The notes: generated by a model not told the origin, from the sequence alone. A DNA stretch of 64,000 nt from Bacillus sp. X1(2014) (GCF_007678255.1 NZ_VEED01000003.1:248001-312000); one strand, 5' to 3'. Positions 49,319 through 59,821 are shown, counted from the first letter of the stretch. Numbers and translations: made by a program.

Positions 49319-50611
49319 ATGGAGAAAATTAGTTTTGACCAGCTTCAAGAAGAACTTTACCATGAAAAACTAGCCAATGGTCTAAATGTGTATATTTTAC
49401 CAAAAAAAGGATTTAATAAAACCTTTGCTACCTTTACGACAAAGTATGGTTCTGTAGATAATACTTTTGTTCCATTAGGAAAAGAAGAGTATGTTAAAGT
49501 CCCTGATGGAATAGCTCACTTCTTAGAGCATAAGCTGTTTGAAAAAGAAGACGGTGATGTTTTTCAACAATTTAGCCGCCAGGGAGCATCTGCTAATGCG
49601 TTTACCTCTTTTACTCGAACCGCCTATTTATTTTCAAGCACGTCTGACGTAGAAAAAAATCTGGAAACACTCATTGATTTTGTTCAGGATCCATATTTTT
49701 CAGAGAAAACAGTTGAAAAAGAAAAAGGAATAATTGGGCAAGAAATTACCATGTATGATGATAATGCGGATTGGCGTTTATATTTTGGATTAATTCAAAA
49801 TCTATACAAAAACCACCCAGTGAAAATTGATATTGCTGGAACAATTGAATCGATTTCCCATATTACTAAAGATTGGCTTTATGAATGCTATAATACCTTT
49901 TATCATCCGAGTAACATGCTATTATTTATTGTCGGTCCTGTTAATCCAGAAAATTTTATGAATCAAGTAAAAGAAAATCAAGCGAAAAAAGAATACAAAG
50001 ATATGCCTGAGATTCAGCGTAAATTTGAAAATGAGCCGACAGAGGCAGCTGAAAAAAGACAGGTACTTGAAATGAATGTGCAAACATCAAAATGTTTAAT
50101 TGGAATTAAAGCCCTCCATGTCGATCAAAGCGGAAATGAAATGATGAAAAATGAATTAACCATGAATGTCTTATTGGATTTATTGTTTGGGAAAAGTTCG
50201 GAAAATTACAATCAACTCTATAATGATGGACTAATTGATGAAACTTTTTCTTTCGATTATACCCAAGAACAAGGCTTTGGTTTTGCCATGATTGGCGGTG
50301 ACACTGGAGAACCTGATAAATTAGCGGAAACTCTTCAAAAAATGCTGCTTGATGCTAAAAATCAAACTGTATTTAATGAAGAGCAGTTAGAAAGAGCGAA
50401 AAAGAAAAAGATTGGTGCATTCTTGCGTTCGGTAAACTCGCCAGAATATATCGCTAATCAATTTACGCGCTATGCGTTTAATGATATGAATTTGTTTGAT
50501 GTGGTTCCAACACTTGAAAAAATCACATTAAACGATGTTAAAATGCTGGCATCAGAAGTCATATCAGAAGAACGGTTTTCAGTATGTCAAGTGATTCCTA
50601 AGAAAAAATAA
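49319..50611 (+). CDS. ymfH: M16 family zinc peptidase YmfH
   Basis: The 430-aa catalytic partner of YmfF. The zinc motif is intact: GIAHFLEHKLFEKEDGD, with the distal glutamate in GIIGQEITMYDD. The ATG directly follows the ymfF stop, so the two are tightly coupled. The homologous pair is conserved across bacilli. The substrate is not established. Confidence 0.94.
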   Translation: MEKISFDQLQEELYHEKLANGLNVYILPKKGFNKTFATFTTKYGSVDNTFVPLGKEEYVKVPDGIAHFLEHKLFEKEDGDVFQQFSRQGASANAFTSFTRTAYLFSSTSDVEKNLETLIDFVQDPYFSEKTVEKEKGIIGQEITMYDDNADWRLYFGLIQNLYKNHPVKIDIAGTIESISHITKDWLYECYNTFYHPSNMLLFIVGPVNPENFMNQVKENQAKKEYKDMPEIQRKFENEPTEAAEKRQVLEMNVQTSKCLIGIKALHVDQSGNEMMKNELTMNVLLDLLFGKSSENYNQLYNDGLIDETFSFDYTQEQGFGFAMIGGDTGEPDKLAETLQKMLLDAKNQTVFNEEQLERAKKKKIGAFLRSVNSPEYIANQFTRYAFNDMNLFDVVPTLEKITLNDVKMLASEVISEERFSVCQVIPKKK

Positions 50612-50618
50612 ATACATG

Positions 50619-50644
50619 AAAGCGTCGTATATCCGGCGCTTTTT
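50619..50644 (+). terminator. Terminator between ymfH and ymfI
   Basis: AAAGCGTCG / CGGCGCTTT with one G-U pair, followed by a short T run. Confidence 0.8.
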
Positions 50645-50681
50645 CTGTGTGAAAGTTTCAAATAAAGAGAGTGGGAACAAA

Positions 50682-51401
50682 ATGAAATATGTATTAATAA
50701 CGGGAGCTAGTGGTGGAATCGGCCAAGCGATTGCGTTTAACCTGGCAGAAAAAGGCTATCATCTGTATCTGCATTACCATAAAAATAAACAAGCAATGAA
50801 GGAATTAATAAATAAATTGGAGTCCTACGGTGGGGAGTATATTCCAATTCAAGCAAATTTAGCTGATCCGAGTGGATATAAGAAGGTTTATTCAGAAATA
50901 TTTTCGCTAGATGCGATTATCCATTGCGGTGGCCAAAGTCAATATGGACTTCTTGTGGATTTACAACAATCTGAAGCTGAAGCATTATTAAATGTTCATG
51001 TGTTCACCCCATTAATGCTCACAAAAGAGCTTCTTCCGAAATTACTTGCTAAAGGAAACGGAAATATTGTGATGATTACCTCGATTTGGGGGCAAACAGG
51101 CGCGGCTTGTGAAGTGGCATATTCTACGGTTAAGGGTGCGCAAATTGCATTTGTTAAGGCATTAAGTAAAGAAGTAGCTATGAATGGAATTCGAGTAAAT
51201 GCCATTGCCCCTGGAGCCATATTGACTCCAATGATGGAAAGTTTTACACCAGAAGAAGTGGATCAGCTTTCTGACGAAATACCAATGGGCAGATTGGGGC
51301 AGCCGGAGGAAATAGCGAGGAGTGTAGCATATTTGCTTTCCGAAGATTCATCTTACATGACGGGACAAATCCTTGCAATAAATGGCGGGTGGTATACATA
51401 A
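50682..51401 (+). CDS. ymfI: Short-chain dehydrogenase/reductase YmfI
   Basis: A 239-aa SDR oxidoreductase. I choose ATG 50682 (MKYVLITGASGGIGQAIAF); the ATG at 50616 lies in the terminator. The cofactor motif is TGASGGIG at residues 7-14 and the catalytic YxxxK is YSTVK, near residues 147-151. FabG-like features (RVNAIAPGAILTPM, YMTGQILAINGGWYT) are present. The substrate is unknown. The ribosome binding site is weak (GAGTGGGAAC). Confidence 0.92.
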   Translation: MKYVLITGASGGIGQAIAFNLAEKGYHLYLHYHKNKQAMKELINKLESYGGEYIPIQANLADPSGYKKVYSEIFSLDAIIHCGGQSQYGLLVDLQQSEAEALLNVHVFTPLMLTKELLPKLLAKGNGNIVMITSIWGQTGAACEVAYSTVKGAQIAFVKALSKEVAMNGIRVNAIAPGAILTPMMESFTPEEVDQLSDEIPMGRLGQPEEIARSVAYLLSEDSSYMTGQILAINGGWYT

Positions 51402-51482
51402 AAATTCAAAAGTAATCAATGTATAGTTCCCTCCACTTCGTCACAAAATAATCTTGTACTAATTTAAAGGAGGGAAAAAACC

Positions 51483-51740
51483 ATGTCTGTTTTAGATAAT
51501 TGGAAACAATGGGAGGACTTCTTAGCCGATCGTCTTCATCATGCACAAAATGAAGGTATGAGCGATGGGGCCATTAGTAACCTTGCTTTTCAAATTGGTG
51601 ATTATTTATCAAACCAAGTAGAGCCAAAAAACGAACAAGAAAGAATTCTTGCTGATCTTTGGTCAGTTGCAGATAAAGAAGAGCAACAGGCAATTGCAAA
51701 TATCATGGTAAAATTGATTCAAAATAACGGCAGTCGTTAA
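51483..51740 (+). CDS. ymfJ: DUF3243 family protein YmfJ
   Basis: An 85-aa soluble acidic protein of the YmfJ/DUF3243 family; function unknown. It begins MSVLDNWKQWEDFLADRL and has no membrane segment. The ATG follows AAGGAGG and a terminator follows. B. subtilis has the same gene at this position. Confidence 0.9.
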   Translation: MSVLDNWKQWEDFLADRLHHAQNEGMSDGAISNLAFQIGDYLSNQVEPKNEQERILADLWSVADKEEQQAIANIMVKLIQNNGSR

Positions 51741-51770
51741 AAGAGAGGAGGACTTTCTCCTCTCTTTTTG
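51741..51770 (+). terminator. Rho-independent terminator after ymfJ
   Basis: AAGAGAGGAG / CTCCTCTCTT with a 6-nt loop, then a T run. Confidence 0.92.
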
Positions 51771-51911
51771 TATGCATTCTTTGAGGAATCTCCGTTAACG
51801 AGCGGAATATCTTTGTTTTTACTTTCATCTTCATCCAAAATCATTTATTATAGGGGTTAGAAAAGAAATTGTAAAAAAAATGTCGAAACTTCTTTTAAGG
51901 AGGTTTATTAC

Positions 51912-52700
51912 TTGAAAAAAGAATGGTATTTAGAATATGAGATTCAGAAGAACCGACCAGGCCTGTTAGGGGATATTTCATCCCTGTTAGGAATGCTCTC
52001 GATTAACATTGTTACAATAAATGGTGTGGATGAAGGCCGTCGCGGATTACTCATTTTAGCAAAAGATGATGACCAAATTAAACGACTTGAGTCAATTTTA
52101 CATACGATGGACACAATAAAACTAATTAAACTTAGAGAACCAAAACTGCGTGACAGACTTGCGGTAAGACATGGACGTTATATTCAAAGAGATGCGGACG
52201 ATAAAAAAACCTTCCGTTTTGTAAGGGATGAACTTGGCTTATTAGTTGATTTTATGGCAGAATTATTTAAGCAGGAAGGCCATAAGCTGATTGGTATTCG
52301 CGGAATGCCTCGAGTTGGAAAAACAGAATCATTGGTGGCTGCAAGTGTTTGTGCAAATAAACGCTGGTTATTTGTGTCTTCCACTTTGTTAAAACAAACA
52401 ATCCGAAATCAATTAATTGAGGATGAATATAACGAAAACAATCTATTTATTTTGGATGGAATTGTTTCCACCAGACGTGCTAATGAGCGTCATTGGCAGC
52501 TTGTCCGTGAAATCATGCGACTTCCGTCCGTAAAAGTCATCGAGCATCCTGATATTTTTGTTCAAAACTCAGAATATACACTCGATGATTTTGATTATAT
52601 TATTGAGCTTAGGAATGACTCGGAAGAAGAGATTACATATGAGGTCGTTGATCAGCATAATATGTTCTCCGGATCTGATTTTGGAGATTTTGATTTTTAA
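51912..52700 (+). CDS. ymfK: DUF3388 protein YmfK with ACT-like and P-loop segments
   Basis: A 262-aa protein of the YmfK/DUF3388 family; function unknown. The first 75 residues look like an ACT regulatory domain (NRPGLLGDISSLLGMLSINI). A nucleotide-binding motif, GMPRVGKTES, lies near residues 130-139, which suggests a small ATPase. The C-terminus is acidic. The start is TTG 51912 behind AAGGAGG. It is 21 nt from ymfM, which it probably shares a transcript with. Confidence 0.9.
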   Translation: MKKEWYLEYEIQKNRPGLLGDISSLLGMLSINIVTINGVDEGRRGLLILAKDDDQIKRLESILHTMDTIKLIKLREPKLRDRLAVRHGRYIQRDADDKKTFRFVRDELGLLVDFMAELFKQEGHKLIGIRGMPRVGKTESLVAASVCANKRWLFVSSTLLKQTIRNQLIEDEYNENNLFILDGIVSTRRANERHWQLVREIMRLPSVKVIEHPDIFVQNSEYTLDDFDYIIELRNDSEEEITYEVVDQHNMFSGSDFGDFDF

Positions 52701-52721
52701 TAAATTGGAAGGTGTTAACAG

Positions 52722-53618
52722 TTGACTGAATTAGGGAATCGACTAAAAGAAGCCCGATTAGCTAAAGGATTAAGCTTGGACGATTTACAATCCATGACGA
52801 AAATTCAAAAGCGGTATTTAATTGGTATTGAAGAAGGGAATTATGCAAGTATGCCCGGGAATTTTTATGTTCGGGCATTTATTAAGCAGTATGCAGAGGC
52901 GTTAGCTCTTGATCCTGATGAAATTTTTGAAACCTATAAAGGTGAAATTCCTGCAAGTTTAAATGACGAATTGCCACAGCAATTGTCCAGAGTGAAAACA
53001 CATAAATCGATTTCAGAAAGCAATTCTAAAATATTCGATATTTTACCAAAGGTTTTAATCGGTGTTTTTGTGATTGGAGTTGCCAGCCTGTTATATTATT
53101 TTGTATATAAACATGCGGGCGATAATACAAATGAATCGATTAATAAAGAAAATGAACCGGTTAAAATTGTGAAATCGGAGAATCTTGAAAAAGAAAAAGT
53201 AGAAGAGAATAAGAAGGACGACACCGAAGAAAAGAAAGATACTACTGAGCAGGAAGAACAGCAAACAACTGTAGAAGAAACACCAAAACAAGAAATTACT
53301 GCTGTAAAAAGCAGTGGCAGGAATTCAACCTATGAATTAAAAAATGCAGACAAGTTTGTTGTGAAGTTGGTTTCTAAAGGGCAGACTTGGGTTAGTATTA
53401 AAAATGGAAAAGGGAAATCCTTTTTTCAGGGATTATTAAAAACAGGTGATAATGAAAGTCAAACAGAGGATTTATCAGCAGAAAGCGAGGCTGTTATTCG
53501 TATCGGAAATGCTGCTGATACTGATATCTTTGTAAATGATCAAAAGCTCGAGTATGCAGTGCCAGCGACTGCAAATGTTCAGAACATAACGATCCAATAT
53601 GTTCTGAAAAACGAATAG
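52722..53618 (+). CDS. ymfM: RodZ-like HTH membrane protein YmfM
   Basis: A 298-aa bitopic membrane protein related to RodZ, the cytoskeletal cell-shape factor. It has an N-terminal helix-turn-helix (GNRLKEARLAKGLSLDDLQ, residues 4-22), a membrane segment (ILPKVLIGVFVIGVASLLYY region, about 107-127), a Lys/Glu-rich linker and a C-terminal DUF4115 beta domain. The start is TTG 52722 after AAGGTG. It precedes pgsA, as in B. subtilis. Confidence 0.92.
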   Translation: MTELGNRLKEARLAKGLSLDDLQSMTKIQKRYLIGIEEGNYASMPGNFYVRAFIKQYAEALALDPDEIFETYKGEIPASLNDELPQQLSRVKTHKSISESNSKIFDILPKVLIGVFVIGVASLLYYFVYKHAGDNTNESINKENEPVKIVKSENLEKEKVEENKKDDTEEKKDTTEQEEQQTTVEETPKQEITAVKSSGRNSTYELKNADKFVVKLVSKGQTWVSIKNGKGKSFFQGLLKTGDNESQTEDLSAESEAVIRIGNAADTDIFVNDQKLEYAVPATANVQNITIQYVLKNE

Positions 53619-53642
53619 TCATCTGTTGATGACTATTTTTCG
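53614..53642 (+). terminator. Rho-independent terminator overlapping the ymfM stop
   Basis: AATAGTCATC / GATGACTATT with a TGTT loop and a T run. The TAG stop codon lies in the left arm. Confidence 0.88.
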
Positions 53643-53669
53643 CTTTTAATAATAAAACGGAGGAAAACT

Positions 53670-54254
53670 ATGAATATTCCGAATAGAATTACTGTATCAA
53701 GAATATTATTAATTCCAATATTCTTGATTATTATGCTCGCTCCTTTTGATTGGGGCGACATGCATCTCCTTGGAACTGACCTTCCAGTGACCCATTTTGT
53801 TGGTGCATTGATCTTTATTTTAGCCTCATCAACTGACTGGGTTGATGGGCATTATGCACGAAAGTATAACCTTGTGACTAATATGGGGAAATTTCTCGAC
53901 CCACTGGCCGATAAATTATTGGTCTCGGCTGCCTTGATTGTTCTCGTTGAATTGAATGATGTTTATGCACCTTCATGGATCGTGATTATTATTATTAGCA
54001 GGGAGTTTGCGGTAACAGGATTACGTCTCTTGCTTGCAGGAGAAGGTGAAGTTGTTGCGGCTAACATGCTTGGGAAAATTAAAACCTGGGCGCAAATTGT
54101 CGCCATTTCATCACTTTTATTACATAACATTATTTTTGCAATGATTCCATTTCGTTTTGATATCGTGGCATTGTGGGTAGCATTAATTTTTACGATTTGG
54201 TCTGGATGGGATTATTTTGCAAAAAATAGTCATGTCCTTAAAAATTCAAAGTAA
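53670..54254 (+). CDS. pgsA: Phosphatidylglycerophosphate synthase
   Basis: Makes phosphatidylglycerophosphate from CDP-diacylglycerol (the CdsA product) and glycerol 3-phosphate at the membrane. The 194-aa polytopic protein carries the CDP-alcohol phosphotransferase signature: DGHYAR, then GKFLDPLAD with the expected spacing (about residues 67-88). The ATG follows a GGAGG site. It sits between ymfM and cinA. Confidence 0.96.
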   Translation: MNIPNRITVSRILLIPIFLIIMLAPFDWGDMHLLGTDLPVTHFVGALIFILASSTDWVDGHYARKYNLVTNMGKFLDPLADKLLVSAALIVLVELNDVYAPSWIVIIIISREFAVTGLRLLLAGEGEVVAANMLGKIKTWAQIVAISSLLLHNIIFAMIPFRFDIVALWVALIFTIWSGWDYFAKNSHVLKNSK

Positions 54255-54286
54255 GACTTACTAAGATTGAAAGGATGATGATTACG

Positions 54287-55540
54287 ATGAACGCTGAGAT
54301 TATTGCAGTTGGTTCGGAGTTATTGCTCGGTCAAATTGTAAATACGAATGCACGATTTTTGTCTCAGCAATTGGCAGATCTTGGGATTAATGTCTTTTTT
54401 CATACGGTAGTTGGTGATAATCCTGATAGATTGGAATCGGCAATTGAAATAGCTGAGGAACGTGCAGATCTTATTATCTTTACGGGTGGCCTTGGACCAA
54501 CAAAGGATGATTTAACGAAGGAAACTATTGCGCGCCACCTTGGAAAAGAACTTGTTATTGATGAGGATGCGTTAACTTCGATAGAATTGTACTTTAAACG
54601 AACAAATCGCGTAATGACAGAAAATAACCGAAAACAGGCACTTGTATTAAGCGGGGCACATATTCTTCCAAATGATCATGGAATGGCTCCAGGAATGGTT
54701 GTTGAAGCTAAGGACCACACATATATGCTGCTCCCTGGCCCACCTAAGGAACTTGAACCGATGTTTAGTCAATATGGGTGTCAGGCACTTTCTAAAGCAA
54801 ACCTAGCCAAAGAGGTAATTATTTCTAGGGTGTTAAGGTTTTTTGGAATTGGTGAAGCTGCCTTGGAAACCGAGATCATGGATTTAATTGATGCTCAAAG
54901 CAATCCGACGATCGCTCCGCTCGCTGGGGATGGGGAGGTTACATTGAGGCTGACTGCAAAGCATGTAGACGGAAAAATAGCTCAGTCACTGCTCGATAAT
55001 CTTGAAAATACCATTAATCAGCGTCTAGGTTCATTTTTTTATGGATATGATCAAACTTCTCTTTTGGAAGAAGTAATGAATACCTTACAGACACGAAAAC
55101 TTACAATTACTGCGGCTGAAAGTTTAACCGGTGGACTGTTCCAACAGGGGCTGACTGCCATTTCAGGTGCAAGTTCCGTGTTCACAGGTGGAGTTGTCTG
55201 CTATTCAAATCAAGTAAAACAAAAGATTTTAAAAGTGCGGAAAGAAACGCTTGAAACACATGGTGCAGTAAGTGAACTATGTGCTAGGGAACTGGCTGAA
55301 AATGCCAGCCAATTATTTAAAACGGATATTGGGATTAGTTTTACTGGTGTAGCAGGTCCTGAAGAGCTTGAGGGCAAGCCAGTTGGTACTGTATTTATTG
55401 GGATTGCAATAAAAGGAAAGCCAACCATTGTTGAAAAACTTATCCTTGGCGGAACCAGAGAAGCCAATCGCGGTCGTGCCGTAAAATATGGTTGCCATTT
55501 TCTCCTTCAATTGTTAAAAGAGTCACAGAATGCTAAATAG
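54287..55540 (+). CDS. cinA: CinA: nucleotide-binding protein with NMN deamidase domain
   Basis: Competence/damage-inducible protein. The N-terminal molybdopterin-binding-like domain has [16 protein letters not shown] and [11 protein letters not shown]. The C-terminal PncC-type nicotinamide-nucleotide amidohydrolase domain has [16 protein letters not shown] choose ATG 54287 ([11 protein letters not shown], 417 aa), with AAAGGAT about 11 nt upstream; ATG 54275 or 54278 overlap that site. The cinA-recA order is typical of bacilli. Confidence 0.95.
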   Translation: MNAEIIAVGSELLLGQIVNTNARFLSQQLADLGINVFFHTVVGDNPDRLESAIEIAEERADLIIFTGGLGPTKDDLTKETIARHLGKELVIDEDALTSIELYFKRTNRVMTENNRKQALVLSGAHILPNDHGMAPGMVVEAKDHTYMLLPGPPKELEPMFSQYGCQALSKANLAKEVIISRVLRFFGIGEAALETEIMDLIDAQSNPTIAPLAGDGEVTLRLTAKHVDGKIAQSLLDNLENTINQRLGSFFYGYDQTSLLEEVMNTLQTRKLTITAAESLTGGLFQQGLTAISGASSVFTGGVVCYSNQVKQKILKVRKETLETHGAVSELCARELAENASQLFKTDIGISFTGVAGPEELEGKPVGTVFIGIAIKGKPTIVEKLILGGTREANRGRAVKYGCHFLLQLLKESQNAK

Positions 55541-55559
55541 TATTCTGTGACTTTTTTTG
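55521..55559 (+). terminator. Rho-independent terminator overlapping the end of cinA
   Basis: AGTCACAGAAT / ATTCTGTGACT, an 11-bp stem whose left arm is coding, followed by seven T residues. Confidence 0.92.
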
Positions 55560-55689
55560 AATAGATTTGGATATTCGGAAAAGTCAGACAGTGGGTGAAA
55601 CAAACTTTATCTGCTAGCCAAAGTCGCAAAAATTTACAAAAAGGATAGGGAATTACCTAAAATTACATCCAAGTTGCTTTGAAAATAAA

Positions 55690-55703
55690 CGAATGAATGT
55701 TCG
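55690..55703 (+). promoter_or_regulatory. LexA (DinR) operator upstream of recA
   Basis: CGAATGAATGTTCG differs in one position from the B. subtilis SOS box (CGAACRNRYGTTCG). It lies 10 nt upstream of the recA -35 box. LexA repression of recA is established in B. subtilis; here it is inferred from the site. Confidence 0.75.
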
Positions 55704-55712
55704 TTTTTTTGC

Positions 55713-55741
55713 TCGACAAATATCCGAAAAGCGGTTATATT
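55713..55741 (+). promoter_or_regulatory. SigA promoter for recA
   Basis: TCGACA (55713-55718), 17-bp spacer, TATATT (55736-55741). Confidence 0.65.
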
Positions 55742-55810
55742 ATTAATAGGAATTAATTTAATAGATTATAGCAATTAGCTTGTGTTTATATATAAGGGAG
55801 GAAATGATTC

Positions 55811-56854
55811 GTGAGTAATGATCGTAAAGCGGCCTTAGAAATGGCGTTAAAGCAAATAGAAAAGCAATTTGGTAAAGGTTCTGTCATGAAGATGGGAGAA
55901 AAGACAGACACGAAGATTTTAACGAGTCCAAGTGGCTCATTAGCACTTGATGCAGCGCTTGGAGTAGGTGGATACCCACGAGGCCGTATTATTGAAGTGT
56001 ATGGTCCTGAGAGCTCTGGTAAAACAACGGTTGCTTTACATGCAATTGCTGAAGTTCAAGCAAATGGTGGACAAGCCGCATTTATTGATGCTGAACATGC
56101 CCTTGATCCAACGTATGCCCAAAAATTGGGTGTTAACATTGATGAGTTATTATTATCACAGCCTGACACGGGTGAACAAGCACTTGAAATCGCAGAAGCA
56201 TTAGTACGAAGCGGAGCCATTGATATTCTTATCGTTGACTCTGTAGCCGCATTGGTTCCAAAAGCGGAAATTGAAGGGGAAATGGGAGATTCTCACGTTG
56301 GTTTACAAGCACGTCTAATGTCACAGGCACTTCGTAAACTATCTGGTGCGATCAACAAATCTAAGACAATCGCGATCTTTATTAACCAAATCCGTGAAAA
56401 AATCGGCGTTATGTTCGGGAATCCTGAAACTACACCTGGTGGTCGTGCGTTAAAGTTTTATTCAACTGTACGTCTTGAAGTACGCCGTGCGGAAGCGTTG
56501 AAGCAAGGAACTGACATTGTCGGGAATAAAACCAAAATTAAAATCGTAAAGAATAAGGTTGCTCCGCCTTTCCGAACAGCTGAAGTAGATATTATGTATG
56601 GCGAAGGGATTTCTAAGGAAGGCGAGATTGTTGATCTAGGCTCCGAATTAGATATCGTTCAAAAGAGCGGTTCATGGTATTCCTATAACGATATTAGAAT
56701 TGGTCAAGGCCGTGAAAATGCAAAGCTGTACTTAAAGGAAAACCCTGATATTCGTCTCCAGATTCAAACGAAAATCCGTGAACATTATGGCTTAGACGGT
56801 GAAAAATTTGTAACTGAAACAGACGATGATGAACAATTTGAATTAATTGATTAA
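55811..56854 (+). CDS. recA: Recombinase RecA
   Basis: Strand-exchange protein and co-protease for LexA cleavage. The 347-aa product starts at GTG 55811 behind AGGGAGGAA. Walker A is GPESSGKT (about residues 65-72). [14 protein letters not shown], the MAW/loop region [13 protein letters not shown] and the acidic C-terminus ([10 protein letters not shown]) are conserved. No intein or insertion is present. A terminator follows. Confidence 0.99.
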   Translation: MSNDRKAALEMALKQIEKQFGKGSVMKMGEKTDTKILTSPSGSLALDAALGVGGYPRGRIIEVYGPESSGKTTVALHAIAEVQANGGQAAFIDAEHALDPTYAQKLGVNIDELLLSQPDTGEQALEIAEALVRSGAIDILIVDSVAALVPKAEIEGEMGDSHVGLQARLMSQALRKLSGAINKSKTIAIFINQIREKIGVMFGNPETTPGGRALKFYSTVRLEVRRAEALKQGTDIVGNKTKIKIVKNKVAPPFRTAEVDIMYGEGISKEGEIVDLGSELDIVQKSGSWYSYNDIRIGQGRENAKLYLKENPDIRLQIQTKIREHYGLDGEKFVTETDDDEQFELID

Positions 56855-56857
56855 TGT

Positions 56858-56894
56858 AAAAGAGCAAAGCTATTTATGGTTTTGCTCTTTTTTT
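56858..56894 (+). terminator. Rho-independent terminator after recA
   Basis: AAAAGAGCAAA / TTTGCTCTTTT with a 12-nt loop and a T run. Confidence 0.9.
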
Positions 56895-57009
56895 ACAAAA
56901 TATATTTTATTTCCGATTCTATAGTCATAAAAATGATAAAGATTTTGGCATGTGGATCAAAAAATGATGTCCTATTCTAAATATTTCAAAAAGCCAAAAG
57001 GACTAAGCC

Positions 57010-57038
57010 TTGACAATGAATATTCCCACCTTTACAAT
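57010..57038 (+). promoter_or_regulatory. Strong SigA promoter for rny
   Basis: TTGACA (57010-57015), 17 bp, TACAAT (57033-57038), nearly consensus. It lies in the 322-bp recA-rny gap; the rest of that gap (56895-57009) shows no ORF or clear signal. The leader would be about 130 nt. Confidence 0.8.
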
Positions 57039-57176
57039 TAACATGTATATTTTACATTTTTGGTATTATTACAATCCGAAAAAGCCTTGGTGCTTGCTGT
57101 ATGTTGAGTCTAAACAATGTACATGCCGACACTTAAAAAATGTAACAAAAGTTCATAGCAAGAGGAGGTGTAACGA

Positions 57177-58736
57177 TTGGATTTAATTACTATCATCTCC
57201 ATTTTGCTTGGCCTTATCGTCGGTGCCGTTGTTGGCTATTTTGTTCATAAATCCATTGCTGAAGCAAAAGTAGCAGGTGCAAAGAATGCTGCAGAGCAGA
57301 TTCTTGAAGATGCGAAACGAGATGCTGATTCATTGAAAAAAGAAGCTTTGCTAGAAGCAAAGGATGAAATTCACAAGCTTCGTACTGAAGCAGAACGTGA
57401 GGTTCGTGAACGAAGAAATGAAATGCAAAAACAAGAAAACCGTTTACTGCAAAGAGAAGAGAATTTAGATCGAAAAGAGGAAACGTTAAACAAGCGTGAA
57501 AATCTTTTAGAAAAGAAGGATGATTCTCTAAACCAAAGACAACAGCATATTGAAGAGATGGAAAGCAAAGTGGACGAGTTGGTACGAAAACAACAAACTG
57601 AACTCGAACGAATTTCAAGCTTAACGCGCGAGGAAGCGAAAGCCATCATTATCGACAGAATGGAGCAGGAATTAACCCATGACACTGCCATAATGATTAA
57701 GGAAAGTGAGAATCGTGCGAAAGAGGAAGCAGACAAGAAAGCGAAGGAAATTCTTTCGCTAGCAATCCAGCGTTGCGCTGCTGATCATGTTGCGGAAACG
57801 ACTGTCTCTGTCGTCAACCTGCCAAATGACGAAATGAAGGGCCGCATTATTGGCCGTGAAGGAAGAAATATTCGTACGCTAGAAACGTTAACAGGAATTG
57901 ATTTAATTATTGATGATACTCCTGAAGCTGTAATTCTATCAGGTTTTGATCCTATTCGCCGTGAAACGGCTCGATTAGCACTGGAGAAATTAGTTCAAGA
58001 CGGACGTATCCATCCAGCACGAATAGAGGAAATGGTAGAAAAGTCTCGTCGAGAAGTGGATGAATATATCCGCGAGGTTGGTGAGCAAACCACCTTTGAA
58101 GTGGGTGTTCATGGACTTCATCCAGATCTTATCAAAATTCTTGGCCGCTTGAAATTCCGTACAAGCTATGGTCAAAACGTCTTGAAACATTCAATGGAAG
58201 TAGCACAGTTATCTGGATTACTTGCTGCTGAATTGGGTCAAGATGAAACCTTAGCACGTCGTGCGGGCTTGCTTCATGATATTGGGAAGGCAATTGACCA
58301 TGAAGTGGAAGGCAGCCACGTAGAAATTGGTGTTGAACTTGCAACCAAATACAAGGAACACCCTGTAGTAATTAATAGTATTGCATCACACCATGGGGAT
58401 ACAGAGCCAACGTCTATCATTGCTGTTTTAGTTGCTGCTGCTGATGCATTATCAGCTGCAAGACCAGGTGCACGTAGTGAGACGCTTGAAAACTATATCC
58501 GCCGTCTTGAAAAGTTAGAGGAAATCTCTGAGTCATATGAAGGCGTAGAGAAATCTTTTGCTATTCAAGCAGGACGTGAAGTACGTATTATTGTTAGACC
58601 TGATTCGGTTGATGATCTTGCTGCTCACCGATTAGCTCGCGATATTCGTAAGCGCATTGAGGAAGAACTTGATTATCCTGGACACATTAAAGTAACAGTT
58701 ATCCGAGAAACACGGGCTGTTGAATATGCGAAATAA
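57177..58736 (+). CDS. rny: Ribonuclease Y
   Basis: Membrane-bound endoribonuclease that starts decay of many mRNAs. The 519-aa product starts at TTG 57177 behind AGGAGGTG. It has an N-terminal membrane helix (residues 3-24), a long coiled coil (about 30-190) rich in Glu, Lys and Arg, a KH domain ([17 protein letters not shown]), and an HD domain with [12 protein letters not shown]. With rnjB and pnp, three of the main RNA decay enzymes are encoded in this window. Confidence 0.98.
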   Translation: MDLITIISILLGLIVGAVVGYFVHKSIAEAKVAGAKNAAEQILEDAKRDADSLKKEALLEAKDEIHKLRTEAEREVRERRNEMQKQENRLLQREENLDRKEETLNKRENLLEKKDDSLNQRQQHIEEMESKVDELVRKQQTELERISSLTREEAKAIIIDRMEQELTHDTAIMIKESENRAKEEADKKAKEILSLAIQRCAADHVAETTVSVVNLPNDEMKGRIIGREGRNIRTLETLTGIDLIIDDTPEAVILSGFDPIRRETARLALEKLVQDGRIHPARIEEMVEKSRREVDEYIREVGEQTTFEVGVHGLHPDLIKILGRLKFRTSYGQNVLKHSMEVAQLSGLLAAELGQDETLARRAGLLHDIGKAIDHEVEGSHVEIGVELATKYKEHPVVINSIASHHGDTEPTSIIAVLVAAADALSAARPGARSETLENYIRRLEKLEEISESYEGVEKSFAIQAGREVRIIVRPDSVDDLAAHRLARDIRKRIEEELDYPGHIKVTVIRETRAVEYAK

Positions 58737-58767
58737 AGCGGTGCATATGCATCGCTTTATTTTTTTG
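58731..58767 (+). terminator. Rho-independent terminator overlapping the rny stop
   Basis: AAATAAAGCG / CGCTTTATTT, extended by GTGC/GCAT pairing, then a T run. The TAA stop is in the left arm. Confidence 0.92.
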
Positions 58768-58800
58768 GGAGTGCTTATTCGATTAAATGAAGTCAGAATG

Positions 58801-58809
58801 TGATACAAT
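58801..58809 (+). promoter_or_regulatory. Extended -10 promoter for ymdB
   Basis: TGATACAAT matches TGn-TACAAT; the -35 region is weak. It is 39 nt upstream of the ymdB ATG. Confidence 0.5.
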
Positions 58810-58847
58810 TGAAACATTAACAATTTTTCTTGACGAGAGGAATAAAA

Positions 58848-59645
58848 ATGAATCTACTTTTTATAGGTGATGTTGTCGGATCACCAGGCCGTGACATGGT
58901 TAAGGAATACTTGCCAAAATTAAAAGAAAAATATCGTCCGCATTTTACCATTATTAATGGGGAAAATGCAGCTGGCGGTAAAGGAATTACTGAAAAAATT
59001 TATCGTGAATTTTTAGGATATGGTGCACAGGCTATAACCCTTGGTAACCACTCGTGGGATAACCGTGAGATTTTTGAGTTTATCGGTTCAGCCAAAAATA
59101 TGGTTAGACCAGCAAATTTTCCTGAAGGAACACCTGGAAAAGGGATGGCGTTTTTTAAAGTAAATGATTTAGAAGTTGCAGTCATTAATCTGCAAGGGAG
59201 AACGTTCATGGCACCATTGGATTGCCCATTTAAAAAGGCAGACGAATTAATTGAAATTGCCAGAGAAAGAACTCCGTATATTTTTGTGGATTTTCATGCG
59301 GAAGTAACAAGCGAAAAACAGGCAATGGGATGGTACTTGGATGGGAGAGTATCAGCGGTAGTGGGTACGCATACACATGTTCAGACAGCCGATAGCCGCA
59401 TTTTGCCAAATGGTACAGGGTATTTATCCGATGTGGGCATGACAGGTCCGTATGACGGCATTCTAGGGGTGGAGAGAGAGGCTGTTCTTAAAAGGTTCCT
59501 TACAAGTCTTCCAGTTCGATTTGAAGTTGCTGCTGGAGGAAGAAATCAGCTTAGTGCAGTAGTTATTGAATTGGACCGTAAAACCGGATTTACAAAAAAA
59601 ATTCAACCTATATTAATAAACGACGATCATCCGTTTTATTCTTAA
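58848..59645 (+). CDS. ymdB: Metallophosphoesterase YmdB (cyclic nucleotide phosphodiesterase)
   Basis: The 265-aa dimetal phosphodiesterase is required in B. subtilis for biofilm versus motility choice. I choose ATG 58848 (MNLLFIGDVVGSPGRD) with GAGAGG at 58835-58840; the ATG at 58830 overlaps that site. The metal ligands are visible in GDVVGS, NGENAAGG, GNHSWD, DFHAE and GTHTHVQTAD. The order rny-ymdB-spoVS is conserved. Confidence 0.96.
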   Translation: MNLLFIGDVVGSPGRDMVKEYLPKLKEKYRPHFTIINGENAAGGKGITEKIYREFLGYGAQAITLGNHSWDNREIFEFIGSAKNMVRPANFPEGTPGKGMAFFKVNDLEVAVINLQGRTFMAPLDCPFKKADELIEIARERTPYIFVDFHAEVTSEKQAMGWYLDGRVSAVVGTHTHVQTADSRILPNGTGYLSDVGMTGPYDGILGVEREAVLKRFLTSLPVRFEVAAGGRNQLSAVVIELDRKTGFTKKIQPILINDDHPFYS

Positions 59646-59671
59646 TATCAAATTGATTTTGCTATTAGTTT

Positions 59672-59705
59672 AGCTCCAGCTCCTAGGCGCTGGAGCTTTT
59701 TTTTT
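59672..59705 (+). terminator. Terminator after ymdB formed by a repeat-like sequence
   Basis: AGCTCCAGC / GCTGGAGCT with an 8-nt loop and nine T residues. The TAGCTCCAGC...GGCGCTGGAGC core resembles a dispersed intergenic motif of bacilli (see 36590-36630). Confidence 0.92.
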
Positions 59706-59821
59706 GTCCAAGCCGGAATATGTTATTTTACAACTGAATATAGTAGCAGTGGAATGTTATAACCTGATTTGTTCATGAAACTGCTCATGCGGGATCGGGA
59801 TTTTCTAAGGAGGAGCTAGAA

